Positions 18,998-27,569 of a stretch of DNA of 56,425 nt are shown in pieces. Every line of letters begins with the position of its first letter. Within the stretch, counting starts at the first letter, position 1. Source of the DNA: Gammaproteobacteria bacterium (lineage in GTDB: Bacteria > Pseudomonadota > Gammaproteobacteria > Natronospirales > REEB76); assembly GCA_035279405.1 (NCBI GenBank), contig DATEHU010000048.1, positions 1 to 56,425 of the forward strand, in the 5' to 3' direction. A program made the translations under genes and the position numbers. Under the pieces are notes generated by a model. It did no database searches and had not been told where the DNA came from. It was given only the letters and a program-made list of their open reading frames with translations.

Positions 18998-19336
18998 TCA
19001 GCGGTCGTGACCGTTTTTCCCGAGTGCTTCGGCGACTATGGCGGGGATTTCCACGCGCAGTTTTTCCCAGATCTTGTCCATGAGCAGATCCTGGATGTCG
19101 TTCGAGGCATCGCGCAGCAGCCGATCGGTGAGCGCGGCGATGCGCTCGGTCAGCATGTCAATCAGCAGGTCCTGACGGACTTCGGGCCGCACGGGAGCGG
19201 CAGGCGCGGCCGACGGTGTACCGTTTTTCGGCGCCACCGGCTTGCCGTCGCCCGGCGTGACGACGTCGTCCAGTACCGGGATGTCCGGCATGGCTGGGGT
19301 ATCCAACGGATTGACGGGCGGCATGGACGTACTCAC
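18998..19336 (-). CDS. Small conserved holC-linked protein
   Basis: A 112-residue protein starting at GTG 19336, which overlaps the holC stop (GTGA); ATG 19324 is an alternative. The N-terminal ~55 residues are Pro/Ala-rich and probably disordered. The C-terminal half (DLLIDMLTERIAALTDRLLR then DIQDLLMDKIWEKLRVEIP, separated by a short linker) is amphipathic helix. Small genes of unknown function between holC and valS are common in gammaproteobacteria. The translational overlap suggests a link with HolC, but no function can be assigned. The frame extends upstream through holC only as a shadow. Confidence 0.65.
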   Translation of the reverse strand: MSTSMPPVNPLDTPAMPDIPVLDDVVTPGDGKPVAPKNGTPSAAPAAPVRPEVRQDLLIDMLTERIAALTDRLLRDASNDIQDLLMDKIWEKLRVEIPAIVAEALGKNGHDR

Positions 19337-19752
19337 AGCTGATGGGTCTCCACAGCATACCCGCGATCTTTGTAAAAGCGGAAGCGTTCGCGCCCCTGGG
19401 CGCGGATTTGCGGGTCGGCGTCCACCACCTCCGCAACGCGTTCGAAGCGGCTGAAGAACCCGGGTACCGCGGAGGTCATGTTGATGAGCAACTGGCAATC
19501 CGCGGCCGGCTCCGCGCCGCAGCCGAGCAGCACCGGTACATCGTCGCCGGCGGCGGCGAGCGCGTGCGGCAGGAAGCTGCGGTCGCGGTATGTCCACAGG
19601 AGCTCATCCAGCTCGCGTGCATCGCGCTCCGATGCGAGATGGATGAAGCTGCGCTGGCCGAGGTGGAAGACTTTTTCCGCAAGCCGGCACACGAACAACG
19701 CGCGCCCGCGCGGGGTGGTATCCGGCAGCACATAGAAGTCCACTTGAGTCAT
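19333..19752 (-). CDS. holC: DNA polymerase III chi subunit
   Basis: Clamp-loader accessory subunit linking the polymerase III holoenzyme to SSB. The 139 residues match HolC: N-terminal VDFYVLPD, the middle WTYRDRSFLPHALA with downstream VPVLLGCG, and the C-terminal FYKDRGYAVETHQL. It lies 6 bases downstream of pepA and overlaps the next small gene by one stop/start unit, within the pepA-holC-small gene-valS order. Confidence 0.93.
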   Translation of the reverse strand: MTQVDFYVLPDTTPRGRALFVCRLAEKVFHLGQRSFIHLASERDARELDELLWTYRDRSFLPHALAAAGDDVPVLLGCGAEPAADCQLLINMTSAVPGFFSRFERVAEVVDADPQIRAQGRERFRFYKDRGYAVETHQL

Positions 19753-19758
19753 GCTGCG

Positions 19759-21243
19759 CTATGCACGGTCCAGTAAATATTGCACCAATAACGGCACCGG
19801 CCGCCCGGTGGCGCCTTTTTCAGCGCCGCTTTTCCAGGCGGTGCCGGCGATGTCGAGATGCGCCCAGCGCATGCCCTTGGTAAAGCGCGACAGATAGCAG
19901 GCCGCGGTAATGGCGCCGCCCTCGCGCCCGCCCACGTTGGCAAAATCCGCGAAGTTGCTTTTCAGGCCGTCCTGATAATCATCGTAGAGCGGCAGGTGCC
20001 AGGCGCGGTCGTCGGCCTGTTCGCCCGCATTCCACAGTTCCTTCACCAGCGTCGCGTCGTTGCCGAACAGGCCGGACACGACGTTGCCGAGTGCAATCAC
20101 GCACGCACCGGTGAGCGTGGCCATGTCCACGATCGCCGCGGGCTTGAAACGTTGCGCGTAGGTGAGTGCATCGCACAGGATCAACCGGCCCTCGGCGTCG
20201 GTATTCAGGATTTCCACGGTCTGGCCGGACATCGTCTTGACGATGTCCGCGGGTTTGACCGCCTTGCCGTCCGGCAGATTCTCGGAGGTCGGCACGATGC
20301 CCACGAGATTGAGCTTGAGTTGCATGCGCATCGCGGCCTTGAGAGTGCCGAATACGCTGGCCGCGCCGCACATGTCGAATTTCATCTCGTCCATGGCGGC
20401 GCTGGGCTTGATGGAGATACCGCCGGAATCGAAGGTGATGCCTTTGCCCACGAGCACCTGCGGCTTGGCGTTTTTCGACCCGCCACGATATTCCATGATG
20501 ATGAGCTTGGCCGGCTGGCTGCTACCGCTCGACACCGCCAGCAGCGCGCCCATGCCGAGCTTTTTCATCTGCGCTTCTTCCAGCACCGTAACCTTGAGCC
20601 TGGTGCCGCGACCGAGCTTGCGCGCCTCATTGGCGAGATAGGCGGGCGTGCAGATGTTGGGCGGGAGGTTGCCGAGATCCTTGGCAAGCGCCACGCCTTC
20701 GGCAATCGCGCTGCCGTGCTGGATGCCGCGCTCGGCGGCGCGCAATTCATCGCGGCCGGATACCAGGACGTTTATCTTTTGCAGCACGGACTTGGGCTTC
20801 TCCGGCTGGCTTTTGCACTGTTCAAACCGGTACGCTGCGTCGGCGACGCATTCCACCGCGTGGCGGGCACGCGCATAGGTATCGGTATCCGGCACGCTCA
20901 GCATGGCGAGAGTCAGCGCTGCATCCTTTACGCCGCCATCGAGCAGCGCCTGCACGCATCTGTGCACCGCCTTGCGGTAGGTGCGCAGGGTGAACTCCTC
21001 TTCCTTTCCGAGCCCGACGAGCAGCAGGCGTTCCGCGGCCACGCCGGAGAACTGAAACAGCATCAGGCTTTGGCCGAGGCGACCGGAGAACGCCCCGCTC
21101 TTCACCAGTCTGGCGAGCTGCCCGCGACTGGCCTGATCCAGCACCCGGGCGGGCTGCGTGAGTTTGCCGCCGTCGAATACGCCGACCACCACACAGGCGG
21201 AATCCAGGCTTGGAAGCTCGGCAAATTTGCTGGAAAATTCCAT
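19759..21243 (-). CDS. pepA: Cytosol (leucyl) aminopeptidase
   Basis: M17 dizinc aminopeptidase of 494 residues that removes N-terminal residues from peptides. E. coli PepA is also a DNA-binding accessory factor for Xer recombination and carAB control. The metal/catalytic motifs are GKGITFDSGGISIKPS (near 265-280) and NTDAEGRLIL (near 342-351). AAGGAA lies 8 bases before ATG 21243. It is divergent from lptF, and 129 bases between them hold both promoters. It is first in the operon with holC. Confidence 0.96.
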   Translation of the reverse strand: MEFSSKFAELPSLDSACVVVGVFDGGKLTQPARVLDQASRGQLARLVKSGAFSGRLGQSLMLFQFSGVAAERLLLVGLGKEEEFTLRTYRKAVHRCVQALLDGGVKDAALTLAMLSVPDTDTYARARHAVECVADAAYRFEQCKSQPEKPKSVLQKINVLVSGRDELRAAERGIQHGSAIAEGVALAKDLGNLPPNICTPAYLANEARKLGRGTRLKVTVLEEAQMKKLGMGALLAVSSGSSQPAKLIIMEYRGGSKNAKPQVLVGKGITFDSGGISIKPSAAMDEMKFDMCGAASVFGTLKAAMRMQLKLNLVGIVPTSENLPDGKAVKPADIVKTMSGQTVEILNTDAEGRLILCDALTYAQRFKPAAIVDMATLTGACVIALGNVVSGLFGNDATLVKELWNAGEQADDRAWHLPLYDDYQDGLKSNFADFANVGGREGGAITAACYLSRFTKGMRWAHLDIAGTAWKSGAEKGATGRPVPLLVQYLLDRA

Positions 21244-21372
21244 GCCAGATTCCTTGTGCCAGCGCCCGGACGGGCCGTGCGGCTGGCGTATTATGCGGTT
21301 CGTGGTTATCGCGGCCGGGCGTGGCTTGAGACCGCGTCATTCTAACCCAACCCGGCATCAGCGGAGGCGCGA

Positions 21373-22482
21373 GTGCTACGCATTGTTGACCGCTATCTGG
21401 CGCGTGAAGCCGTGCTCACCTGGGTTGCGGTCACCGTGATACTCATGCTGATCATGCTCAGTAACCGTTTTGCGTTGCTGCTCGGTGATGCGGCCGCTGG
21501 CCGGCTGCCGCGCGACACGGTGTTCGCGCTGCTCGGCCTGGCCTCGGTAAGTTATTTCATCGTCGTGGTGCCGGTCGCGCTGTTTTTGGCGGTGATGCTG
21601 GCGCTCGGGCGTTTGTATCGCGACAGCGAAATGACCACGTTCATGGCCTGCGGTGTCGGACCCGTGGGGATTTACCGTCCGCTGCTGGTCATCGCCGCGG
21701 TGCTGGCCGTGGTGATGGCGCTGCTGTCGCTGCAAGTTGCGCCGTGGGCGTCACGCACCAGCGACATCATCCGCAGTTACGCCCAGCACAACGCACAGGT
21801 CGGCAGCTTCGAATCCGGCAGCTTCAAGCAGGACCAGGAGGGCCGCGGTGTGCTGTATGCCGCCGGCGTCAGCAACGGCGGGCGTGAGCTGCGCGATGTA
21901 TTCATGACCGGCCCCAATGGGGCACGCCAGGACGTGGTCACCGCCGCCAGCGGTACGCGCGAGATTACCGGCCCGCAGGGCGAAGGTACGCTGGTATTGC
22001 ACAATGGTTACCGCTACGACGGCGAGCCGGGTAAAGCGGATTTCCGCATCGTGCAGTTCGCGCAATACAGCATCCGTTTGTCGCCGAATGCGCCCGCCGC
22101 CGGGCCGCCGAGCTATTCAGCCATGCCGACCTATGCGCTGCTGCGCGAGGCCTCACCCGGAGCGCTCTCGGAATTCCAGTGGCGCGTGTCGGTGCCACTC
22201 TCGACCCTGTTGCTGGTATTTCTGGCCGTACCGCTGGCACGCACGTCACCGCGCCAGGGCCGCTATGGGCGATTGTTCATCGCGATTCTGGCCTACGTGA
22301 TTTACAGCAATTTGCTGGGCGTGGCGCGTGCCTGGCTGCAGAAGGATCTGGTGCCGGCGGCCGTCGGCGTCTGGTGGGTACTGGCGTTGCTGCTGATCGC
22401 GGCGCTGGTGTTGTTGTACCGCCAATACGGCTGGCGAGGCCTGTGGTTCAGGGCGGCAGGGGATGCGCATGCGGGTCATTGA
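21373..22482 (+). CDS. lptF: LPS export permease LptF
   Basis: Inner-membrane subunit of the LptB2FG ABC extractor that moves lipopolysaccharide from the inner membrane to the periplasmic bridge. The 369 residues show three N-terminal membrane segments, a periplasmic beta-jellyroll region (residues ~130-260) and three C-terminal membrane segments (YjgP/YjgQ family). It starts at GTG 21373 with GGAGG seven bases upstream. It overlaps lptG, as usual, and is divergent from pepA. Confidence 0.95.
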   Translation: MLRIVDRYLAREAVLTWVAVTVILMLIMLSNRFALLLGDAAAGRLPRDTVFALLGLASVSYFIVVVPVALFLAVMLALGRLYRDSEMTTFMACGVGPVGIYRPLLVIAAVLAVVMALLSLQVAPWASRTSDIIRSYAQHNAQVGSFESGSFKQDQEGRGVLYAAGVSNGGRELRDVFMTGPNGARQDVVTAASGTREITGPQGEGTLVLHNGYRYDGEPGKADFRIVQFAQYSIRLSPNAPAAGPPSYSAMPTYALLREASPGALSEFQWRVSVPLSTLLLVFLAVPLARTSPRQGRYGRLFIAILAYVIYSNLLGVARAWLQKDLVPAAVGVWWVLALLLIAALVLLYRQYGWRGLWFRAAGDAHAGH

Positions 22483-23530
22483 TCGGCATCTCGCCTGGCA
22501 AGTCATCCTCAACAGCCTGCTGGTGCTGCTGGTGCTGACGGCGCTCGCCAGCATCATCACTTTCGTCGGAGAACTCAAGAGCGTAGGCGAGGGGCAATAC
22601 CGGCTGGGAGATGCCGCGCTCTACACGCTGCTGTATGTGCCGACGCAGGCCTATCAGATGTGCGTGATCGCAGCCCTGATCGGTACCGTGCTGGGACTGG
22701 GAGAACTCGCCAGTCACAATGAACTGATGGTGATGCGCACCGCCGGCGTGTCGGTGGCGCGCCTTGGCGGGTCGGCGCTCGTGGGTGGCGTGCTGCTGCT
22801 GGCGCTGTGCCTGGCGTTGGGTGAGTGGCTGGCACCACCGGCACAGCGCTACGCCGACGCGCGGCGTGCTGAACTCACCGGCTACAACCCCAACAGCACG
22901 GCAGGCGGCATCTGGGCCCGGGACGGCAGCGTATTTCTCAATATCCGGGAAATGAGCGGACGCAATTCGGCCCAGGGGATTTTCATTTACCGCGTGGACG
23001 ATGCGCATCACCTGCTGGCGATGAGCAGCGCCACCTCGGCCGCATTTCGGAACGGCAGCTGGATACTCGAGAACGTGCGTAGTACCGAACTCGGCGCCGC
23101 GGGCGCGATCACGGTGAATGCCGCGAGTCGCGAGTGGCACACCTTTCTGAGCCCGGGTCTGCTGAGTCTGTTTACCGTGGACAGCGGCAGCCTGTCGGCA
23201 CACGGGCTTTACCAATATATAAGGTATCTGCGCAGCAACGACATCAATGCCGATCGCTACGTGGCTGCGTTCTGGAGCCGCATTGCCCAGCCGTTTTCCC
23301 TGCTGGTGATGGTAGTGCTGGCGCTGCCGTTTGTGTTTGGCCCGATGCGTTCCGCCACCACCGGTCAGCGTCTGGTCACCGGCATGCTCATCGGCATCGG
23401 CTTCTACGTCTTTGACAGCATCTTCATGCAGAGCGGTGTGGTCTTCGGGCTGAATCCGGTACTCACGGCGTGGTTGCCCACCGCCGTGCTGGCCGGCATC
23501 AGCGTCATTGCAGTCAGTCGCATCCGCTGA
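22469..23530 (+). CDS. lptG: LPS export permease LptG
   Basis: Partner of LptF in the LPS extractor, with the same six-segment layout and a periplasmic domain (about residues 125-255). ATG 22469 is preferred over ATG 22463 because AGGGG sits at a better distance and the product (MRVIDRHLAW) aligns with the LptF start. That gives 353 residues. It overlaps the end of lptF by 14 bases, implying translational coupling. Rare codons ATA and AGG sit together near 23217. It is convergent with a small periplasmic gene, 18 bases away. Confidence 0.95.
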   Translation: MRVIDRHLAWQVILNSLLVLLVLTALASIITFVGELKSVGEGQYRLGDAALYTLLYVPTQAYQMCVIAALIGTVLGLGELASHNELMVMRTAGVSVARLGGSALVGGVLLLALCLALGEWLAPPAQRYADARRAELTGYNPNSTAGGIWARDGSVFLNIREMSGRNSAQGIFIYRVDDAHHLLAMSSATSAAFRNGSWILENVRSTELGAAGAITVNAASREWHTFLSPGLLSLFTVDSGSLSAHGLYQYIRYLRSNDINADRYVAAFWSRIAQPFSLLVMVVLALPFVFGPMRSATTGQRLVTGMLIGIGFYVFDSIFMQSGVVFGLNPVLTAWLPTAVLAGISVIAVSRIR

Positions 23531-23548
23531 CCGCCGGCGGCTGCGCAA

Positions 23549-23959
23549 TCAATCGTCGTTTGAACCGGGGGCCTTGAGCGCTTCGGTGGCGAGTTTTGCC
23601 GCCGTGTGAGTGGCGTCCAGACTGTCGGCATGCAGGCCGCGTTCCGCCTGCGTGAGAGCCCGCTGCAGCCGCACATGCTCGGCGGGCGCGTGCCCGAGAT
23701 CATGCATCGCGCCGTTGCCCATGCCTTTGCAGGGATCGCCGGCTTGGGCGTCGTAGCGCCGGTCGCCCGGTCCCACCAGGCAGTTAATCACGTGATGCAG
23801 GTGCATATCTGCCGTTGATTTGTCGGCGGCGGCCGCCGCCATTTGCGCATGCGCGGCCGCGGTGGCGATTTCCTGACTCGCATTCCCGGCTGCGAAACTG
23901 CAGGGGACTGCGAGCATCAGGCCGATGGCGAAAGCAAAAGAGAATGTGAGTTTGTTCAT
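23549..23959 (-). CDS. Small periplasmic protein, unknown function
   Basis: A 136-residue secreted protein with a clear signal peptide (hydrophobic core, cleavage near SFA-A at residue 23). The mature part is helical and Ala-rich with a central segment containing HLHHVINCLVG and later DPCKGMGNGAMHD, i.e. clustered His and two Cys. A metal- or haem-related role is possible, but no known motif such as CxxCH is present. ATG 23959 is chosen from the signal peptide and GAGG upstream. The frame is open to 24109 without sense. Confidence 0.7.
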   Translation of the reverse strand: MNKLTFSFAFAIGLMLAVPCSFAAGNASQEIATAAAHAQMAAAAADKSTADMHLHHVINCLVGPGDRRYDAQAGDPCKGMGNGAMHDLGHAPAEHVRLQRALTQAERGLHADSLDATHTAAKLATEALKAPGSNDD

Positions 23960-24105
23960 GGTAAGCCTCGGGGAAGTAGCTGCGGGCCTCTGGTATGCGG
24001 ATGCCGGATTACGAGCGGTACGGGATACCAAGTGAAGGTGCACAGATGATAAGCAATTTGCGGGGAGACCCCCAAATGCGGGCTCGCGTAATGCGGGTGG
24101 AAGCG

Positions 24106-24693
24106 TCAAACGGGAGGGACGTTTCCGGTGATTCCCGACCGTACCAGACGCGTGCCGGACAGGCGGTCATGCCAGGCGAGGCGCCGCCGGTCGAAGGCCG
24201 GCCAGAGGAAGGCCGCGAGCGCGGCCAGCAAGGCGAGTGCGCCGGCCACGAGCCACGCCAGTGTCTGCGCGGCCTGCTGCGCACTCATCAACAATTCGGC
24301 GCCGAGCAGCAACAGCAACCAGGGAATCAGCATGCCGAGATAGCGCAGCAGTGCGCGGTACCAGTCGAGGCGTGCACCATCGAGACGCACCACCCGCAGT
24401 TTCCAGGTGCGCATGCCGATGGTCTGGCCGCCGTGCGTCCAGAACCCGCCGAAGAATGCATAACCCAGTATCAGCAGTCCCGACTGGTACAGCATTTTCA
24501 ACCCGGAACTGTGTGCGTAGAGCGATTCGAGCGCTGCACTGTGCGTGAAGGGCATGATCAGGAAGGTGGCGAGGATGCAGATCGCCAAAACAATAAGCGC
24601 GTCATACAAGCCGGAGGCCCAGCGCCGCAGCAATCCGGGCGCGGCGAGCGCCGCGTTTTCCGTGATGGCCCGAGAGCTGTGCAACGTATTCAT
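24106..24693 (-). CDS. RDD family membrane protein
   Basis: A 195-residue integral membrane protein. The RDD-type opening RRWASGLYDALIVLAI is followed by three or four hydrophobic helices, and the motif GGQTIGMRTWKLRVV (near 95-110) is typical of the family. Members are often linked with transport or Na+/H+ stress, but the function is not established here. It reads away from the tRNA-Glu gene 190 bases upstream. The stop lies 147 bases above the start of the downstream small periplasmic gene, so the two may or may not be cotranscribed. Confidence 0.85.
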   Translation of the reverse strand: MNTLHSSRAITENAALAAPGLLRRWASGLYDALIVLAICILATFLIMPFTHSAALESLYAHSSGLKMLYQSGLLILGYAFFGGFWTHGGQTIGMRTWKLRVVRLDGARLDWYRALLRYLGMLIPWLLLLLGAELLMSAQQAAQTLAWLVAGALALLAALAAFLWPAFDRRRLAWHDRLSGTRLVRSGITGNVPPV

Positions 24694-24794
24694 GCAGGGG
24701 ATCTATACATGGCGTTCCCTACCGGGCGAGGGCGGTGTATTTAATCGGATTGCCGGTGGCAGTCCGATCCGCCCGCGCGCCCAGACATGGGCTT

Positions 24795-24857
24795 GAAGCA
24801 CAGCTTCGAGCGAGCTGCCATGGATGGCAGCTCCGGGCTGCGCACCAAGGATGGTAC
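24795..24857 (-). repeat. Dispersed NGGA-loop hairpin element, copy A
   Basis: On the plus strand GAGCTGCCA (24812-24820), loop TGGA, TGGCAGCTC (24825-24833) form a perfect 9-bp hairpin. A tail ending ACCAAGGATGGTAC (24844-24857) follows. A second hairpin CTTGAAGC/GCTTCGAG (one G-T) adjoins on the left. The element lies 25 bases beyond the 3' end of tRNA-Glu. It aligns without gaps over about 51 bases with copy B (56340-56390), and the stem sequences differ but still pair. Confidence 0.65.
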
Positions 24858-24882
24858 GTTGCGAATTATTCTTTAAATTCAT

Positions 24883-24958
24883 TGGCGCTCCCTACCGGAT
24901 TCGAACCGGTGTTTAAGCCTTGAGAGGGCTCCGTCCTAGGCCTCTAGACGAAGGGAGC
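24883..24958 (-). tRNA. tRNA-Glu (anticodon CTC)
   Basis: A 76-base tRNA on the minus strand with CCA encoded (24885-24883). The acceptor GCTCCCT pairs AGGGAGC with discriminator G. The D region GTCTAGAGGCCTAGGAC matches bacterial tRNA-Glu. The anticodon stem GAGCC/GGCTT (outer G-T) carries the loop CTCTCAA, giving anticodon CTC for GAG codons. The T arm is ACCGG-TTCGAAT-CCGGT. A promoter lies just upstream and a palindromic element just downstream. Confidence 0.95.
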
Positions 24959-24978
24959 GGGGATGCAAGGGGAGTGGT

Positions 24979-25006
24979 ATTATACGGGCCGCCCGGATTT
25001 GCTCAA
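24979..25006 (-). promoter_or_regulatory. Promoter of tRNA-Glu
   Basis: On the minus strand TTGAGC (25006-25001), a 16-base spacer and a perfect TATAAT (24984-24979). Transcription would start about 14 bases before the mature tRNA 5' end. It is divergent from pcnB, which starts at 25042. Confidence 0.65.
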
Positions 25007-25041
25007 GTTCAATTCCAATACCAGGCAAGCTTCCGGATTGC

Positions 25042-26364
25042 ATGCACACACAGGAACCCTCCGTTATTTCCCCCGTCATCGTTCCGCGCGCCGAGCACAA
25101 TATCTCGCGCTCCAAAATTTCCGAAAGTGCACTCAAGGTGCTGTACCGGCTGAAAAGTGCCGGCTATGAATCCTACCTGGTGGGCGGTGGAGTGCGCGAC
25201 CTGCTGCTGGGACGCGAGCCCAAGGATTTTGACGTGGCCACCAACGCGCGACCGGAAGAAGTGCGCGCACTGTTCCGCAACTGCCGCATCATCGGCCGGC
25301 GCTTCCGCCTCGCACACGTGCAGTTTGGACGCGAAATCATCGAAGTTGCCACCTTCCGTGCCAATCGTCCGGTGGCACAGACGGCCGGCAGCGCCAGTGA
25401 AAACGGGCGCATCCTGCGCGACAACACCTACGGCACGCTGGAAGAAGACGCCTTGCGCCGCGATTTCAGCGTCAACGCGCTGTATTACGACATCCGCGAT
25501 TTTTCAGTGCGCGATTACGTGGACGGGCTTGCGGACCTGCATGCCGGCGTGCTGCGCCTGATCGGCGATCCCGCGACCCGCTTTCGCGAAGACCCGGTGC
25601 GCATGCTACGCGCCGCGCGCTTTGCGGCCAAGCTCGGTTTCCGCGTGCACCCGGATACCGCGGCGCCGATTGCGGAACTTGCGCCGCTGCTGGCGGACAT
25701 TCCGCCCGCCCGGCTGTTCGAGGAAATCCTTAAGCTGTTCCTGTATGGGTTTGGCGCGCAGGCGTTCGAGCATCTGCGCCGTTATGGCCTGTTCGCCCGC
25801 CTGTTCCCGCGCACCGACCCGCTGCTGGATACCGAGGAGCAGGGTTTCCCGCATACCTTCATCAGCCGTGCGCTTGCCAGCACCGACACGCGCGTGCGCG
25901 AAGACAAACCGGTTACCCCGGCGTTTCTGTTCGCCGCGCTCATGTGGGAGCCGGTGCGCCAGCGGGCCGCTGAACTGGAAACCGCGGGTACGCGTCCGGC
26001 TGAAGCACTGCACCAGGCCGCGGATGAGCTGGTGTTCGAACAGATTGCGCATGTGGCGCTGCCGCGCCGCTTCGCCACGCCCATGATCGAGATCTATCAG
26101 ATGCAGCCGCGCTTTCTGCAGCGCGAGGGCAAGCGGCCGTCGCGGTTCCTGGCGCATCCGCGCTTCCGCGCCGCCTACGATTTCCTGATGTTGCGTGCCG
26201 AAGCCGGTGAAGTGGATGCGGAACTGGCCGGCTGGTGGACGCGCCTGCAGGCGGCCGGCACCGATGCCGAGCGCGAGCTGTTGGTGCCGGTCGCCGCCGC
26301 ACCGGCCGGCCGGCGACGGCGTTCGCGGCGCCGCCGGCGCCACAAAGTGTCCGCACCGGCTTGA
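25042..26364 (+). CDS. pcnB: Poly(A) polymerase I
   Basis: Adds poly(A) tails to RNA 3' ends, promoting decay. It belongs to the class II nucleotidyltransferase fold. The active-site motif GGGVRDLLLGREPKDFDVATNA is seen in pieces: the G[GS] pair near residue 50 and the DxD (DFD) near 63-65. A downstream RRDFSVNALYYD neck-helix motif and RAARFAAKLGF domain motif separate PcnB-type proteins. The basic C-terminal tail (RRRRSRRRRRH) is typical of PAP I rather than CCA-adding enzymes. It is first of a plus-strand set with folK, overlapping nothing and separated from it by 2 bases. Confidence 0.93.
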   Translation: MHTQEPSVISPVIVPRAEHNISRSKISESALKVLYRLKSAGYESYLVGGGVRDLLLGREPKDFDVATNARPEEVRALFRNCRIIGRRFRLAHVQFGREIIEVATFRANRPVAQTAGSASENGRILRDNTYGTLEEDALRRDFSVNALYYDIRDFSVRDYVDGLADLHAGVLRLIGDPATRFREDPVRMLRAARFAAKLGFRVHPDTAAPIAELAPLLADIPPARLFEEILKLFLYGFGAQAFEHLRRYGLFARLFPRTDPLLDTEEQGFPHTFISRALASTDTRVREDKPVTPAFLFAALMWEPVRQRAAELETAGTRPAEALHQAADELVFEQIAHVALPRRFATPMIEIYQMQPRFLQREGKRPSRFLAHPRFRAAYDFLMLRAEAGEVDAELAGWWTRLQAAGTDAERELLVPVAAAPAGRRRRSRRRRRHKVSAPA

Positions 26365-26366
26365 GC

Positions 26367-26876
26367 ATGCGTGCGCCGGTCAGCGCATATATCGGCCTCG
26401 GCGCCAATCTGAACGATCCCGCCGCACAGCTGCGTGGCGCGCTTGCCGAACTCGCGCAGTTACCGGATACGCGCATGCTGTCGCAATCGCGCTTCTATCG
26501 GAGCAAACCCTTGGGACCCCAGGACCAGCCGGATTACCTGAATGCCGTGGCTGCGCTTGGAACGCGACTCGAAGCGCTGGAGCTAATGCGGCATTTGCAG
26601 GCCATCGAACTGCGTCACGGCCGTCGGCGCAGTCCCGACAGCCGCTGGGGTCCGCGCAACCTGGATCTGGATCTGCTTGTGTACGGCGACCTCGCGTTGC
26701 AGACGCCGGAACTGACGCTGCCGCATCCGGAGCTGCATAAGCGCAGCTTCGTCCTGTATCCTCTGGCCGAACTGGCACCGGATCTGGTGATTCCCGGCCG
26801 CGGTCTGGTGCGCGTGCTGCGCGAGCATTGCCGCTCGCCGGCTATCCGGCTTTACGAGGAGGGCGCGCATGCCTGA
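26367..26876 (+). CDS. folK: HPPK, folate biosynthesis
   Basis: Transfers pyrophosphate from ATP to 6-hydroxymethyl-7,8-dihydropterin in folate synthesis. The 169-residue product from ATG 26367 has the family motifs YIGLGANL (near 8-15), FYRSKPLGPQDQPDYLNAVAAL split over the substrate loop (near 44-65), and RWGPRNLDLDLLVYGD with the catalytic/metal Asp pair (DLDLD region). The frame is open upstream inside pcnB, but that part is spurious. The stop overlaps the next gene by 8 bases. Confidence 0.94.
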   Translation: MRAPVSAYIGLGANLNDPAAQLRGALAELAQLPDTRMLSQSRFYRSKPLGPQDQPDYLNAVAALGTRLEALELMRHLQAIELRHGRRRSPDSRWGPRNLDLDLLVYGDLALQTPELTLPHPELHKRSFVLYPLAELAPDLVIPGRGLVRVLREHCRSPAIRLYEEGAHA

Positions 26877-27519
26877 AGCCCGGTCCCGCTATCTGGTGGT
26901 TGAGGGTCCCATTGGCGTGGGCAAGACCAGCTTGGCGCAACTGCTGGCGGAAACGCTCGGTGCGGAACTGCTGCTCGAGCATGCCGAGGAAAATCCGTTC
27001 CTGGACCGCTTTTACCGCGATCCCAAACACGCCGCGCTGCCCACGCAGCTGTCATTCCTGTTTCAGCGCGCCCGCCAACTGCAGCAGCTGCGCCAAGGCG
27101 ACATTTTTACGCCCGCGCGCGTCGCGGATTTCATGCTGGAGAAGGACCGGCTGTTCGCCCAGCTCAATCTGGACGACGATGAATTCGCCCTGTATGAACA
27201 GGTCTACCAGCATCTCACCGTGGATGCGCCCGCGCCGGATCTGGTGGTGTATCTGCAGGCGCCGGTCGAGGTGCTCATGCGGCGCATCGCGCGCCGCGGC
27301 GCGGATTACGAGCGCTTTATCCGGCGCGATTATCTCGAGCGCGTGGTCAGCGCGTACGCCTATTTCTTTCACCATTACGACCGTTCGCCGCTGCTGATCG
27401 TGAACGCGAGCGACATCAACGTCGTGGACAGCGAGGCGGATTACGCGCAGCTGGTCGGCGAAATCCAGCGTGTGCGCAGCGGCCGGCATTATTTCAACCC
27501 GGTAGCGCGTCGGGCTTGA
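26869..27519 (+). CDS. Deoxynucleoside kinase-family protein
   Basis: A 216-residue P-loop kinase of the dNK/dGK family, predicted to phosphorylate a deoxynucleoside. Walker A EGPIGVGKTSLA is near residues 13-24. The substrate motif ENPFLDRFY and the LID-type arginines (RRIARRGADYERFI) are present. It overlaps folK by 8 bases and precedes panB. A dNK-like gene in this folK-panB slot is common in gammaproteobacteria, though its physiological substrate is usually untested. Confidence 0.85.
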   Translation: MPEARSRYLVVEGPIGVGKTSLAQLLAETLGAELLLEHAEENPFLDRFYRDPKHAALPTQLSFLFQRARQLQQLRQGDIFTPARVADFMLEKDRLFAQLNLDDDEFALYEQVYQHLTVDAPAPDLVVYLQAPVEVLMRRIARRGADYERFIRRDYLERVVSAYAYFFHHYDRSPLLIVNASDINVVDSEADYAQLVGEIQRVRSGRHYFNPVARRA

Positions 27520-27569
27520 TGTTTGCGCTTCGGCCCGTCATGCTGGAGCCGGACTGAACAGGAGTTCCC

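Noticed and set aside
24883-24958. tRNA-Glu as the target of the island toxins
   Set aside because: HipA acts on glutamyl-tRNA synthetase in E. coli and a tRNA-Glu gene is present, but it lies 20 kb away in core sequence. Nothing links the two.
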